Position numbers and translations under genes: made by a program
The notes under the pieces: generated by a model
The model's database searches: none
The model's input: only the letters and a program-made list of their open reading frames with translations
Told to the model about the DNA's origin: nothing
Assembly (NCBI GenBank): GCA_020726505.1
Contig: JAHLEZ010000001.1
Span: forward strand, 5,890,001-5,954,000
Direction of reading: 5' to 3'
Length of the DNA stretch: 64,000 nucleotides
From: Leptodontidium sp. MPI-SDFR-AT-0119
Taxonomy: Eukaryota > Ascomycota > Leotiomycetes > Helotiales > Leptodontidiaceae
Part shown: one piece after another, positions 53,467-64,000 of the stretch
How the letters are laid out: each line of letters opens with the position of its first letter
Numbering within the stretch: position 1 is the stretch's first letter

Positions 53467-54528
53467 TTATTGCACAGGGTAAACTCTAGCCATTTGCTGC
53501 CCAAAAGTTAGCAAAAACTTCAACACCGTAGGATCAACCAAAACTTACAGCCGCCTGTCTCGGCTCAATAAACAACGCACTCGCTTCAACGAGCACAACA
53601 GGTTTCTCTCCATCCGCAACCAACGTCTCAATATGCCCCTCTACCCACGCCTTCCTCCCCTCAACCTTCGTCGTCGTAGCTCTCAACACCACAAACGAGC
53701 CCGCCTGTGCAGGCGCCCTATAATTGATATTCAGATTCGCAGTCATCCCGACCTTATTCGGCAGCGCCGCAAAACAACACCTCGCTAAACCCTCATCTAG
53801 CATCGTCGCTAACATCCCACCATGCACCAGGCCTGGATGTCCGCACAGATCTCCACCGAGGTATTGGATCGAGACGAGGGATTTGCCGCCCTGTTCGCTG
53901 AAGACGAGGGGAGGGACCACGACCTTCCCCGTCCCCATGAGTGTGCCTGCCGTGAGGCTGTGGCTGCGCTGCGCTTCTGGGACTTTGAGATGGGGTCGCG
54001 ATTCGGAGTATTGGCATTGCTTGCGTAGAGAGATGGCCAGGGGGTGGTTCTTGATGAAGTCCTCTACTTCTTGGGCGTGGGCATCTGATGGCTCGTACAT
54101 GGACAGTGTCTCTTCGTCTGTAGGCGGGTTCAGGTACCCGTTCGCGGCTTGGAGGACGGGGGCGGCGGCCATGGCGAAGCCGAGGGCTGTGAAGACGACG
54201 CTGAGGAGGAGGACGTTGGCGGTGCGTCTGAGGAGGGATTTCTTGACTGGAGAGGCGGGAGGAGGGGATGGGATTGCTGTGGATTGGAGAGACGTGTTAG
54301 CGATTGAAAGGTGTTATCAGGGAGGTTTTTGCTTTTATATGGATTGGCAAACAAACCTTGAACGTCGCTCAGTCGCTTACTCGTGTTGAGGGTTCTTGAT
54401 TGTAGAGAACGGTAGATGGGGGGCAGATTGTTGACTCGCGCAACACCTCTGGCAGCAATGGTAATGGGACTGGCATTGGGAAACCTCGAGGCTCCCGGCC
54501 GCAAGATATATTTTACTGCCACGGACAT
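53467..54528 (-). CDS. Mitochondrial-type hotdog thioesterase (PaaI/THEM4-like)
   Basis: Exons are 54528-54357, 54276-53549 and 53496-53467, giving 309 residues. The N-terminus is basic and acid-free (MSVAVKYILRPGASRFPNAS, then TIAARGVARVNN), typical of a mitochondrial presequence. A membrane helix (ANVLLLSVVFTALGFAMAAA) follows. The hotdog domain has GDLCGHPGLVHGGMLATMLDE with the catalytic-type HGG loop (about residues 210-225), then LNINYRAPAQAGSFVVLRA and GRKAWVEGHIETL. The last exon is only 30 nt and encodes QMARVYPVQ. Family members hydrolyse acyl-CoA esters; the substrate is unknown. It is divergent from the type II membrane protein gene. Confidence 0.82.
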
Positions 54529-55593
54529 CGGGGCGAGCGATTGTTAATCCTTTTTTTTTCTTTTCTATTCTTGGGAAGTCGGCGGTGAGGAATTCGCCAT
54601 GCCGATAGGTGCTGTGATGTTGACGTGGGTCAGGGGAAGAAAGAACGGGTTTGGGACTGCGAGCTGGAGAAGAGGCTGTAAAAGAAATGGTAGCCTCGGA
54701 TGTAACAGCGATCCGGCTAGGGGTACCTACATCGGAACATCAAGTACCTAGGTACCTACCTTCCTTACGAAGAAGAGTATCACAATCGCAAACATGCCCA
54801 GACTGAACCGAAGTGAGAAAAAGAATTACAGTAAAGTATTGAAATTGTTACAGAAAGTTATAAATTAAAATCCAAATTTGAAGGCTTCCATGGAATTTGT
54901 AAAGTAAACTCCCTTCACTGGCTGGATAAATAGAATTTTACAGTGCCTTGGGAGGAGGGGAGCCAGCCGCGCAAGGCCATACTCACAAGCAAAATTCCAA
55001 CGTTCTGGACCACCTCAACGGCCTGCACTGGACTGACTGCACCAAAGAACGCTGGCGGGCGACGGTGCGAGATATATGTGCCTCGGCCTGTAGTGGGAGA
55101 CGGTGCAGAAGCTGCGCTGTTCAAGCGAGATGATAGCTGCTGTTGCAGCCACTCAGAAGACGATGACGATTGAGTGGCTGCAGGAATTACGGAATTACTT
55201 ACCAGGTTGGCTGCTTTGTTCGGTTTGCTACTCCTTCTGGCAAGAATGAAGCCTGAACGGCTAGGGAGAAATACTTCTTCGGGTCTACCAAACTCTCAAA
55301 TCGCCTGAAGGAGCAAAGCCCGCCGCTTCTTAACCGGCTCTCATTAGTTGATCCTCTACAGAACTGCAGTCTACCTACCTAGGTAGGCTGTATGTACGGT
55401 GGTGTTGTCATGGCTTTCTCCTTAATCTCTATCTCTCCGTTGTCTGTCTGTCCGTCTACGAGTATACTCTTTGCTTTCCCTCCAAATCCCCTGATATTGA
55501 CGACATCAACGTCAGATCTTCAATGATTCTGGCACGCGGTATCAGTATCTCCATCTCTACCTCTACCTCTACCCATCGCGGACATCATCCAAG
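54529..55593. other. Intergenic, divergent promoter region with CCTAGG palindromes
   Basis: It contains a T-rich run after 54549, two palindromes (GTACCTAGGTAC at 54744-54755 and CCTACCTAGGTAGG at 55374-55387), and a CT-rich leader-like stretch with repeated CTCTAC from 55540. Short open frames near 54915-55173 lack support. Confidence 0.5.
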
Positions 55594-56955
55594 ATGTTTC
55601 TCAAGGGCCAGGGCCGTCGCTGGCCTCTATTCCTTGCTTTAATTGTATTTCTATGCACCCTCATCTATTTCCACAAGCAACTCGTCGCTCTACCCCTCCC
55701 TCGCATTCAGAGCCCACTGGGCACGACGTCAACGATAGGAAACCCCAGCAACGTCGACACACCACTCAACGAAGATGGGACGAAGACCCACACAGAAGTA
55801 TACTCAGTGTCAACCAAAGATAGGAAATACTTCCACGTGCAATTCGGCGGGCATAAGACGGCCGCGAACACCAACATCATCCCTCATCCATACTGGAACG
55901 ACACCTTCATCATCGTCGCTCAGAAGCCACCCAGCAAGATCCCTCACACGGTCTGGTTCGCAGAGCTGGTCTGCAATGCGCAATTCAACCCTAAGAACGG
56001 CATCTTGGAATGCATCGAGCCGCCCGCTATCCTCCCCATCGCCGCAACCGCCGGCGACAGGTGCAAAGGCGGCAAGATCGACTACTTCAACAACCTCGTC
56101 GGCCCACACGATGCGCGCGTCTTCTACGGGCCCAAAAACCCCTACGTGATCTACGGCAGCAACGGCATCCAGACAGCCTGTCTGGCGCAGTGGATGGAAG
56201 ATTTCCGCCTGCTCGTCGACTGGGGAGTAGAGGCGTACGAGGAGACCAAGTTCCGCGTGGGCACGGAGCTGCACCGCCCCGAGGGCAAGTACATGGACAT
56301 GGAGAAGAACTTCTTCGCTTTTTGGGACAAGGATGGGAATATGTACACGCATTACGACATCCACCCCAAGCGGGTGTTCGCGAAGGTCGAGTACGACGGC
56401 ACTGTTGGCCCGGACCTGGCGCCGCTGGCCGAACCCCTCGATAGCAAGTGCATGGCAGCGAGGATGCCGAAGCTCGAGAACACCAAGCAGGAGAATCTGC
56501 ACCAGGCTACCAATTCCCTGTCCATCACAATGTGCAAGCGAGCGGATCCCAACTGCAAGGCCGAGGAGTCCAATACCTTTGTCTTCATACTGTTTCAGTA
56601 TAAGAGCTATTTTGAATACCACGGCCAGTACGAACCGTATGTTATGATTTTCAGCCAGCAGCCGCCCTTCCAGATCCTCGGTATTTCCAACAAGCCTATA
56701 TGGATCTACGGGCGGGGCGGGCCAGGCACGGGGAAGAAGCTTAAGGATATGGGGGAGAAGGCAGAGGCGAGGTGGAAGCAGACCGAAATGCTGTATGTCA
56801 CGAGTATGAGTTGGAAGGAGAGGGGGAGGAAGTACCATGGTTTCTTGGATGATGTCTTGTTTATTGGTTTTGGCATCGAGGATGAGGTTGCGGGAGGTAT
56901 TGATATCGTGGCCGGTGATCTGTTTGCTGATATGGGATCTTGTCTTGGAACATGA
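55594..56955 (+). CDS. Type II membrane protein of unknown function (possible Golgi glycosylation factor)
   Basis: An intronless frame of 453 residues with a short basic N-terminus (MFLKGQGRR) and one membrane helix (WPLFLALIVFLCTLIYF, residues 10-26). A lumenal domain follows, rich in aromatic residues, with NTNIIPHPYWNDTFIIVAQK, VWFAELVCNAQF, PHDARVFYGPKNPYVIYGSN and NFFAFWDKDGN. Repeated 'W/Y..P..' and 'D.R.F' blocks are like those of beta-propeller carbohydrate-active domains. It ends in EVAGGIDIVAGDLFADMGSC. This topology suits a Golgi glycosyltransferase or related protein, but I cannot place it in a named family. Codon use is strongly GC-biased at third positions, in line with an expressed gene. 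The start ATG (AAGATG) is preceded by a CT-rich leader. Confidence 0.75.
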   Translation: MFLKGQGRRWPLFLALIVFLCTLIYFHKQLVALPLPRIQSPLGTTSTIGNPSNVDTPLNEDGTKTHTEVYSVSTKDRKYFHVQFGGHKTAANTNIIPHPYWNDTFIIVAQKPPSKIPHTVWFAELVCNAQFNPKNGILECIEPPAILPIAATAGDRCKGGKIDYFNNLVGPHDARVFYGPKNPYVIYGSNGIQTACLAQWMEDFRLLVDWGVEAYEETKFRVGTELHRPEGKYMDMEKNFFAFWDKDGNMYTHYDIHPKRVFAKVEYDGTVGPDLAPLAEPLDSKCMAARMPKLENTKQENLHQATNSLSITMCKRADPNCKAEESNTFVFILFQYKSYFEYHGQYEPYVMIFSQQPPFQILGISNKPIWIYGRGGPGTGKKLKDMGEKAEARWKQTEMLYVTSMSWKERGRKYHGFLDDVLFIGFGIEDEVAGGIDIVAGDLFADMGSCLGT

Positions 56956-57725
56956 TAGGGAGGGAGGGAAAGGATTTGGATAGTGTGGGTGATTGGATGG
57001 CGTTGGAAAAGGGGCTTCGTTTGGGCGTTCTGGAATCTGGAATGGAATCTGGAGTCGTTTTGGTTGGATGATAGAACGACTTCTATAATATTTGAAAACT
57101 GGAAAGCTCTGAGACTTGGATAATAGAGGGGAATATGTACATTTTTTGTCAATAGATACTGAGCAATGTCACAACTAGAACCGAACAAATTCCTTCGAGG
57201 GCCTGCTAGGCACACATACAAGCCCAAAAAGCCCCTGGGCATACAACTCGCTCAAAGGGAATCCAACGTCTCCCTCACCTGCTCTCCCTCCAACGCTACC
57301 CTGGTACCCAATACCTCATATCCTAGAGTCTTCAAGACTCCTCCAAGACGTATCCATACTCTGTCCGAAAATCTCCATCATGAATACCGACAATATGACA
57401 AGTCTAGCCAAGTCAATACTTACTAAAGAGAACGACAGTCATGCTGCTTTTGTTAGAGTGGTGTCAGCCGGACTCTGGTCACTAAACGGACGAACGAATG
57501 AACGAACAAACGAGAGTAGTACGAAAAGTTCTCGTCGGTAAGCTGGCTGTTTGTTGTTGTTTGAAAGTCAATGTCTTCGCTTAAGATTTTGCTTCCTCTA
57601 CCAGGAGAATTGGAAAGGCTACAGCTTCTAATTTTCAATTATACACCCAATGTAATCATTGTGTATTCCAACCCGGGGTATCATAACTCGCCGTTCTCCT
57701 CTCCCTCCCCACACTTACTCCACAC
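56956..57725. other. Intergenic, convergent 3' flanks
   Basis: The 3' flanks of the type II protein and seipin genes lie here. A GAACGAACGAA-like repeat occurs near 57490-57513. No gene is seen. Confidence 0.5.
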
Positions 57726-59012
57726 TCACTTCTTTCCACCCCTCGACCTCCTCCTCTTCACACTCCCCCTCTCACCCCCTTCACTAAAACTCGTCCCAAT
57801 ACCCGAATCCGTCCTCCCACCTCTATACCCACCGACCTCCTCCCCATCATCCTCATCTTCATCATCCGCCTCCGCCAACCCCCCTCTCTCCAAAGCAGCA
57901 TACTCCTCACTATCCTCATCTTTAACCTGCGGCTCATCCTTCCCCGTCGACACATATCTCAACGGAGCCTGCCTCCCATACGTCGGGAACGTCCTAGGCG
58001 TATCCGACAACTCAGGCCCATCACTCTCCCCACCCTCCTTCTTCACCCCCACAACACTCCCATCCATCTCCTCCCCATTAACCTCCCTCTTCACATCCCC
58101 ACCCGTCGAGAAAACAGCACTCACAACCAGCCACCCAATAGCAGCGAACAGCACCTCAGCTATCCAGAACGCAGCCGTGAAGATAACGAATGATACAATG
58201 CGATAATTGTACATCAGCCACCTCAAGCCCCCAAATCGGGCCTTGAATGTGATCTTCGCCGCGTACACCTGTACCTCCTGTCCGGCTTGGAGCTCTAGCA
58301 TGGCGAAGCCGGGGATGTTCTTCCTGCCGCGAGGGAAGGACGCTGATTCCGCCATGGGGATGTGTAGAATTTCGGATTCGTGCTTGAGGCCTAGGATGTA
58401 GAGGGGGAGGGCGAGGAGGCGCTCGGAGAGGGATACGAGTCGAGAGGTGTAGGTTAGAAGGGCGGGGCGGCGGGAGGAGAAGAGGATGTCTTCTCTCGCG
58501 AGGGCGAGAGTAGGTCCGTTTGTGGGTGTGAGGGTTGAGGCGTCGGTGGTTGAGGGGAGGGGTTTGTAGGTTGGGGACAGGAGACTGAGGGAGAGCATGA
58601 AGTTTCCTTGTCGGAGATTGGGTGGGGAGCGAGGGACGTGGAGGATGAGGGTTATGTCGTAGGCTTGTTGGGATATGAGGGATGTGTCGAGAGAGGTTAT
58701 GCCGTATGGATGAGGACCGTCACTGAGAAGTGTTAATGCCATCCAGCACATTGAATTGTGGAGGAGAAGTACCCGTATTGCAGATGAATCACACGCTCAA
58801 TACCTATCTGCGGTACATAATTGTAGTACAAGAGAATATATGCAAACACTGCAAGGCCAAAGAGTATCGAGGATGTGATCATGAAGAGGATGGTGTTGAG
58901 GTAGGTTTGGCGCGCAGGCTTGGAGGTAGCGACCCGGACTGGCTTTAGTATGAGGTCCTGCAGAGCAAGTTTTAGCAAGGTTATGGCTGGAATAACGGGT
59001 ATATATTACCAT
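57726..59012 (-). CDS. SEI1: Seipin
   Basis: Seipin is an ER membrane protein that organises lipid-droplet biogenesis at ER-droplet contacts. Exons are 59012-59010 (the ATG alone), 58957-58773 and 58722-57726, giving 394 residues. The splice restores MDLILKPVRVATSKPA followed by TYLNTILFMITSSILFGLAV and FAYILLYYNYVPQIGI, the typical first membrane helix and start of the lumenal domain. The lumenal part has HPYGITSLDTSLISQQAYDI, ILHVPRSPPN, NFMLSLSLLS and RPALLTYTSRLVSLSERLLALP, and the second helix is IVSFVIFTAAFWIAEVLFAA. The C-terminal 130 residues are an acidic, low-complexity tail ending in basic KRRRSRGGKK. An ATG-only coding exon is unusual but gives the best N-terminus; an alternative is a TTG-free upstream start I could not find. 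Confidence 0.85.
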
Positions 59013-59583
59013 GATTATTGGGCTGCAGTTGTAGTAGAGGACAGAGACCGAATGTTGTTCTTGTGCTTAAGTGTGAAGCTGGGGAAGCTTGGATTGAGGT
59101 TCAGAACACCTCTAAGTCGTCGAAACTGTAGGCCAACATACTACTGCTTGAGGAGATGATGAGTCCGTCTTCTCTCGTGCAGTTAATGTGCGACGTGCGA
59201 TCCCGAGCCAGTACAGTTGTTCCTCATCCACGGACGAGTGTTGTTTGGTGGGAAGGTGGTTATGACATAGTGAAGTTGAGGATCCTTGGCGGATCACAAG
59301 CATTTGCCGATAAGCAGAACTTATCAGTCGGTACATTCATCAAGTGCGTTCAGTTCGTCTCAACTTCACGAACTAATAATCTCACAGCTGCCACGAATCA
59401 ATGTTCGACGACTTCTGGCAGATCAACCTACCAGAGACATTTTGCTGTTAAAGTTGCTGGACTAAAATACGACCGTACTGCACCAAGATTGATCTAGAGC
59501 CAGTGACATCGCCTTGAATTCAAGTACCCACACATCCATCCCCAGCAGGATGAGAACACCAGTATTCTGGCGTCTCATTCCAT

Positions 59584-59599
59584 TCTCTCTCTCTCTCTC
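59584..59599. repeat. (TC)8 microsatellite
   Basis: Eight TC units in an intergenic region, followed by CC and a T-rich stretch. Confidence 0.85.
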
Positions 59600-60819
59600 C
59601 CTCTTTACTCTTCGGAATGATTCTTGGACTCCAATTCTTCTCACTAGCCACTTTTCATCACCCAGTATCAGTCGCGAACAGACCGCATCTTCAGCCCACC
59701 CACAGGACATACTTGCGTCTTTGAAGATCCTCATTTCATGGCCCAAGGGTTTCTAGAGTACTGAAGCAGAGACTTTGTCAGCTCCCCTTTTGATAGATGG
59801 CTTCCACATCTCTCATTCGACTCTCGACGTGGCGCTTAACAACATCGAAGCAAATGCAAGCCGTGGAGCTGAGCTTAAACATTCAACACAGGCGGTGTAG
59901 CAAGCCTTCGTCCAAACCCATTCCAAGTGGCGCTTCCAATTGCCCGGCCAAGCCATCCATATACTCTTCATTGTGGTAGACCACAGCCTTTACCTCTAGG
60001 TCAGTAGGTACTACCAAAGTAGTGATGGTCCCATCCAGTCCCACCCGCTCCGCCTCTAAGCGTGCGACTTCGGCTTTCTCGGGCCCAGAAAAACAACTGC
60101 AGTCTTAGCAAGCTCGCCCCTGATTATTCCACTGATTCATCACACGTCACGATGGCAATTCCAAACCAAAGTCTGTTCTGTTCTGCTCATCTTCCGTCTT
60201 CCGTAGCAACAATAGCATGCTCTCCAAGTTCTCACTCGCAGTTCTCATTATCCAGATGTTGAGTGTTGACGAATAGGAGGATGAGGCGACGTTGGAAGTG
60301 GCCAATGAGAGGTAAGTATGGGGTAATATTTTATTAATACAATGCAGATGATGCATGAGGCGCCAAGGTACGGGCTTCTTTTGTTTTCGCTGGGGAGCCG
60401 CGTGACTGCAGTGGAAGAGCCAACACCAGACCTGAGCGAAGAGTCTTCCTCAGCAGGGCAACGGTCCAACGGTCCAACAGGGCAAAGCTGGACAAAGCAA
60501 AACCCGAGTTCCAGGTAGGCCGTCTCCATTATTATACATTATTCTCCATACGAGTAATCTGTGGTCCGTTCCGAAAGTCGGACAAGTCCAGTACCGGAAG
60601 TAGGTACAATAGTATAGCCAGGGCACAGTGGCGTCTGTCGAGTCACTCAATCACAGGGCAAGGAGAATTCTTTATTCCATTACTCAATCCATCTCAATCC
60701 ATCCTCGCTTCGCCTCTATTTTCTTGCTCAACAAAGACCCTTTAAAGTTGCAGCCCCGTGGCCCAGATCACCACGCCTCCTCCCGACTATCGACTGCAGA
60801 GTCTGCAAACAATCACGGT

Positions 60820-60845
60820 ACATACATACATACATACACACATAC
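60820..60845. repeat. (ACAT)n microsatellite
   Basis: About five ACAT units that shade into ACACAT, within the upstream region of the LRR gene. Confidence 0.85.
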
Positions 60846-61286
60846 CGCCCAACAACCCCAACAGCACCAAGCTTGCTAAACTGGTTTCCTTGACACAACA
60901 ACCACCGCGTGCCTCACCTTGACACGCGCTTGACACCTTATTACACAACACATTCCAATCCGGGGTAGCAGACGAGGAGACGAAGGCGGGGAAAGCTTCC
61001 ACCGGCTGTTTCCTTGACTAAACAGGAGGGGATCGTGTGTCAGAGTTTCATTACTTTCACGACTCGCCTTCCAAACACAGCACAACACCATCGCATCATT
61101 TCTCGACGTCTGTTGCGTGTGTGCGTGCGTGCCTGACTACGAGAAAACTCATTCGCTAGGGGCCTTTGCTCCCAGCAAGCGAATCCCGAGCGCGCTATTA
61201 CTTCACGTTTCTCCTTGCATTGTTGCACCATATAAACACCTCCGCGGACCTCGAACTGAGAGAGAGCAAAGAGCAGTTTAATCAAA

Positions 61287-63328
61287 ATGGCAGTTTCACC
61301 TCCTACTTTTGCTGGCCGAAAGGTTGCGCCTCTGCCGTACATGTCTGAGAAGAAGGCTATGCCACTAACTACCGATAGTGTGGACCGAGCTTCATTCTCC
61401 AGCACAAAGGAATCTCATATGGGAGGTATTGCGCAAACATTCACTGAATCTAAGACGAGTTCTTATCTACGGAACGAATATCCTCAGGACGAAGACGCCA
61501 TTGTCGACGACTCATCAGCTGGATCCCGAACGCCACCTGAGTTGCTGAGAACTGATTCTGGAAGGGGCATGTTGACGAACCCGCATAGTTCTCTTCATGG
61601 ATTTGTTTGTCCCTGTGATGGATTCAAGGGATGGAAAGCGATCAGTGTGAGAGGGAGGATCGCGAGTAAGAGTTCGGGGGACTTGAAGGGCTTGGCGAGA
61701 TGGGATTGGGATTCAGACGTAAAGATGACGGGGGGGAACGTCAAAGAGAAGGGACGATATGCCGCTGGAAAAAGTCCATTGGAATTGCTTCCTATGGAGT
61801 TACTTGGTGAGTGATCACTTCCGTCACTGTGTCACCTGATGTTTGGATATTGGCTAATGTTTACAGGCGCCGTCATCGACCAATTGGCAACTGATATCCC
61901 TCCAAATGGATTCACAGCTAGAAACATCGACTTGATGTCTCTGTTACTCACATCTCGGGGAATTCATTCAGCAACGCTATCCACCTTGTACGCTCAAGTT
62001 ACTATCCCACACTCGAGAATCTTCCGCAAATTCCTCTCCCACATTAGCTCTCATCCTGCTCTGGGTACGATTGTTCGCCGTTTGGATTTCTCCCACTTTA
62101 ACCCAACAGGAGCTGGAATGACAGCTAGAGAAAGAGCACAAACCCAGAATCTCATTCCAGAGACTCTACTCCAAGCTCTTCTTCTCACCACTAACCTGCA
62201 AGAATTCCTCGCTCAAGAGCACATTGACGATGAGCTCTCTCCTGCCGTGTTGAAGACACTCCTCTGCGACCTCCCCAAATTAAAGGCATTGGATTTCTGC
62301 GCTTGCTCATCAACCTCCTTCCGCGAATCCTTCAACACCATAATCAGTGCTCAAATCCTCCCAGCTGCCCTTCCCATCGCCCGATTGAGTCTTCATGAAT
62401 GCACGATTCTGCCATCGTCGGTCTTTGACTCACTTCTCCCACGCCTACCACATCTTACGCATCTCGATGTAGCACACACACGCATCACCGATGCAGCTCT
62501 CCACTCAATCCCCCACACAGCGCGCCTTACGCATCTCAATCTTAGCAAATGCTCGCTCCTTTCCGGAGCCTCAGTCGTCAACTTCCTCACTACCCACCCC
62601 GCAGCCAAAAGCCTCGTTTACCTAAACCTAGCAATGGACGTCAAGTCCTCCGAGATGCTCTCCAGCGACGAAATCACGTCACTCCTCCCCTACCTCCCCA
62701 CCACCCTGCGCTCTCTGAATCTCAAAGGCTCCAAGATGGGCAAAGAGCACATCGCCCTCCTCCTCCCACTCACCAAGCACGTCGAGGAGCTAGGTCTAGG
62801 CCGCCACCTCGACCTGCGCGAACTCACCCGCCTTTTCGTCCCAGACTCTGACCTTCCGCTCGCGGAACAAGTAGCTTGGGTCCCACACTCTCTTCGCTAC
62901 CTCGACGTCTCTGATCTCTCAATCGCACAGATGGATCTAGGCACCCTCTTCGGCTCCAGCTGTCCCGTGCTCAAGACGATCGCAGAGCCACTCGATGTCT
63001 TGGAGTTAAGTGCAGAAGTCCTGAAGCGTCTGGAGAAAGCACCGGATGTCAAACGTGTAGGGTGGTGTATCAAAGAGGCTGGACGACGGGGATGGTTGGT
63101 TCGCTTGCCGAGAGAGGGAGGAATTAAGGATGAGGGTGCTAGAAGCTGGAAGTGGGGTGCTACGTATTGGGGGATGAGAAAGATTCCTGTTGCTCGTGCG
63201 GAGGTTGGTGGGATTTATGGTGAGTTTTTCTCCTCTGTTTATGGAACTTTCTCTAAGTAATATGGAGTCTTTGTTTCGAGTTTGTGCTGACTTCGATGGT
63301 AGGACATTATATGTTCAAGAAAAACTGA
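61287..63328 (+). CDS. Leucine-rich-repeat protein, F-box-like layout
   Basis: Exons are 61287-61806, 61867-63219 and 63303-63328, giving 632 residues. The N-terminal 160 residues are Ser-rich and probably disordered. KSPLELLPMELLGAVIDQLA (about 163-182), whose Gly codon is split by intron 1, looks like a short F-box-type helix, and LTSRGIHSATLSTLYAQVTI follows. Leucine-rich repeats run from about 250 to 480: LPKLKALDFCACSSTSF, LPIARLSLHECTILPSSVF, LPHLTHLDVAHTRITDAAL, TARLTHLNLSKCSLLSGASV and TTLRSLNLKGSKMG, typical of RNI-like repeats. The last exon is 26 nt and encodes HYMFKKN, a short ending that follows GGIYG. If the F-box reading is right it would be a substrate adaptor of an SCF ligase, but I regard that as tentative. 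Confidence 0.8.
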
Positions 63329-64000
63329 ACTTCCTTCACGTATGATCGATTTACATATTGATTGCGGCCGACTGGATATTGGATATATCAGCTACAGCAG
63401 CGCAGCACCAAAGCAACAGTCCCGGATTACCGCGGATACTGCTTAGATCCCCAATCCTTCGAGGCATTGCTCTCTATTTTAGCGTCAGCATTGAATTACG
63501 GCAAAGCAGTACAGCAAATTCCCCTTTTCCTCTCTGGAGTTTTAGTTTTCCTTCTGGCGTTTGATACATACATAGCATATGCAGCATTGCAAGCGACGAA
63601 TGATTTGTGGACGAGGCATCGAAAAGCATAGCATCAGAATGGAAAGATGGGAAAAACCAGCATCTGAAAAAGCGCAGTCAAAAATAACATAGCGAAGGTG
63701 TCTGTTAGCGAGCGAGCGGGTCTGTATTTAGGGATAGTTTGGTCTGCTTCTTTTGCTCTCTTCTCTTGCTTTCGGCATGGCGTTTTAGGAATAGGTGGTC
63801 CTATTTCTTTCTCATCTCTTGAGTTTGTTGGGCTTAAGCTTGGACTTGGGACTTGGACTTGCACTTGAACTTGATAAGTACATAGGTACATAGGTAGTAA
63901 AGGAAATCCAGACTATAATTTTCAGATTTTGTCTTCTTTCTGGTTTTCTTGAAGCCAGGTAGTTTGTGAGTAAGTGAGAGTTTGGGAGAGAAGCGCTTTG
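63329..64000. other. 3' flank of LRR gene and right edge
   Basis: It has a degenerate ACTTGG-type repeat at about 63840-63872 and TACATAGGTACATAGGTAG at 63879-63897. Three short open frames show no recognisable product. Nothing else is seen up to the window edge. Confidence 0.5.

Larger units (their letters stand above)
59013..61286. other. 2.3-kb intergenic, divergent promoter region
   Basis: It is upstream of seipin and the LRR gene. It contains a (TC)n tract at about 59584-59599 and a (TACA)n microsatellite at 60820-60845. The last 350 bp is leader-like. Open frames here have no family resemblance. Confidence 0.5.

Noticed and set aside
55810..56838. 342-codon minus-strand frame over the type II membrane protein
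   Set aside because: It is a shadow of a GC-third-biased sense gene with a real N-terminal anchor.
57571..58206. 211-codon plus-strand frame over seipin
   Set aside because: It is a Pro/Ser-rich shadow of the seipin acidic tail.

Overview
The window looks like gene-dense, AT-balanced chromosomal DNA of a filamentous ascomycete (Pezizomycotina; a leotiomycete would fit, but that is inference). The reasons are short GT..AG introns (mostly 43-100 nt, several with CTAAC-type branch points), a 225-residue PLS1-type tetraspanin, a DHN-melanin trihydroxynaphthalene reductase, a CysA-type serine acyltransferase, an RO10-like dynactin subunit and a fungal Zn-cluster-less regulator. I can support 29 protein genes. 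I see no tRNA, rRNA, CRISPR array or intact transposon.

Layout. 1-8.3 kb: the 3' end of an INSIG-type ER protein, folylpolyglutamate synthase, a MEMO-family protein, GAL7, ERG28 and an RO10/dynactin p24-like protein. 8.3-14 kb: a 2.7-kb region without a gene, which looks like a long leader or promoter, then a large zinc-finger/AT-hook protein. 14-25.2 kb: TRAP-alpha (IRC22-like), tetraspanin, TRM61, the CysA-like acyltransferase, a LAMTOR2-like Roadblock protein and a two-domain glyoxalase I. 25.4-33.7 kb: three minus-strand genes (a fungal regulator, a RING+LON protein and a conserved repeat-bearing membrane-associated protein). 36-43.4 kb: a cysteine-rich single-pass surface protein, a cutinase-family esterase, THN reductase and an unknown acidic protein. 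44.5-55 kb: a SPOUT methyltransferase, a single-pass fungal protein with a frameshift, Sec72, tRNA 2'-phosphotransferase, the KDEL receptor and a mitochondrial-type thioesterase. 55.5-63.3 kb: a type II membrane protein, seipin and an LRR protein.

How the genes relate. There is no biosynthetic cluster. The genes are mostly housekeeping, arranged with very frequent strand switching (22 of 28 neighbouring pairs), so many share divergent promoters or convergent 3' ends. Six of the 29 are ER-membrane or ER-translocation proteins (INSIG, ERG28, TRAP-alpha, Sec72, KDEL receptor, seipin). RNA-modification enzymes recur as well (TRM61, SPOUT methyltransferase, TPT1). Two genes plausibly belong to the fungal surface and host-interaction repertoire (PLS1-type tetraspanin, cutinase-like esterase), alongside the melanin reductase.

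Exon coordinates were derived by hand from splice signals plus reading-frame continuity and family motifs. No alignment or RNA evidence was available. I found no convincing wholly new system. The most unusual items are a broken reading frame in the 46.9-kb gene, a seipin whose start codon appears to sit alone in its first exon, a tRNA phosphotransferase with RGG patches and a possible targeting extension, a long spliced-looking leader before the zinc-finger gene, a recurrent CCTAGG palindrome between genes, and a small transition-decayed inverted repeat.
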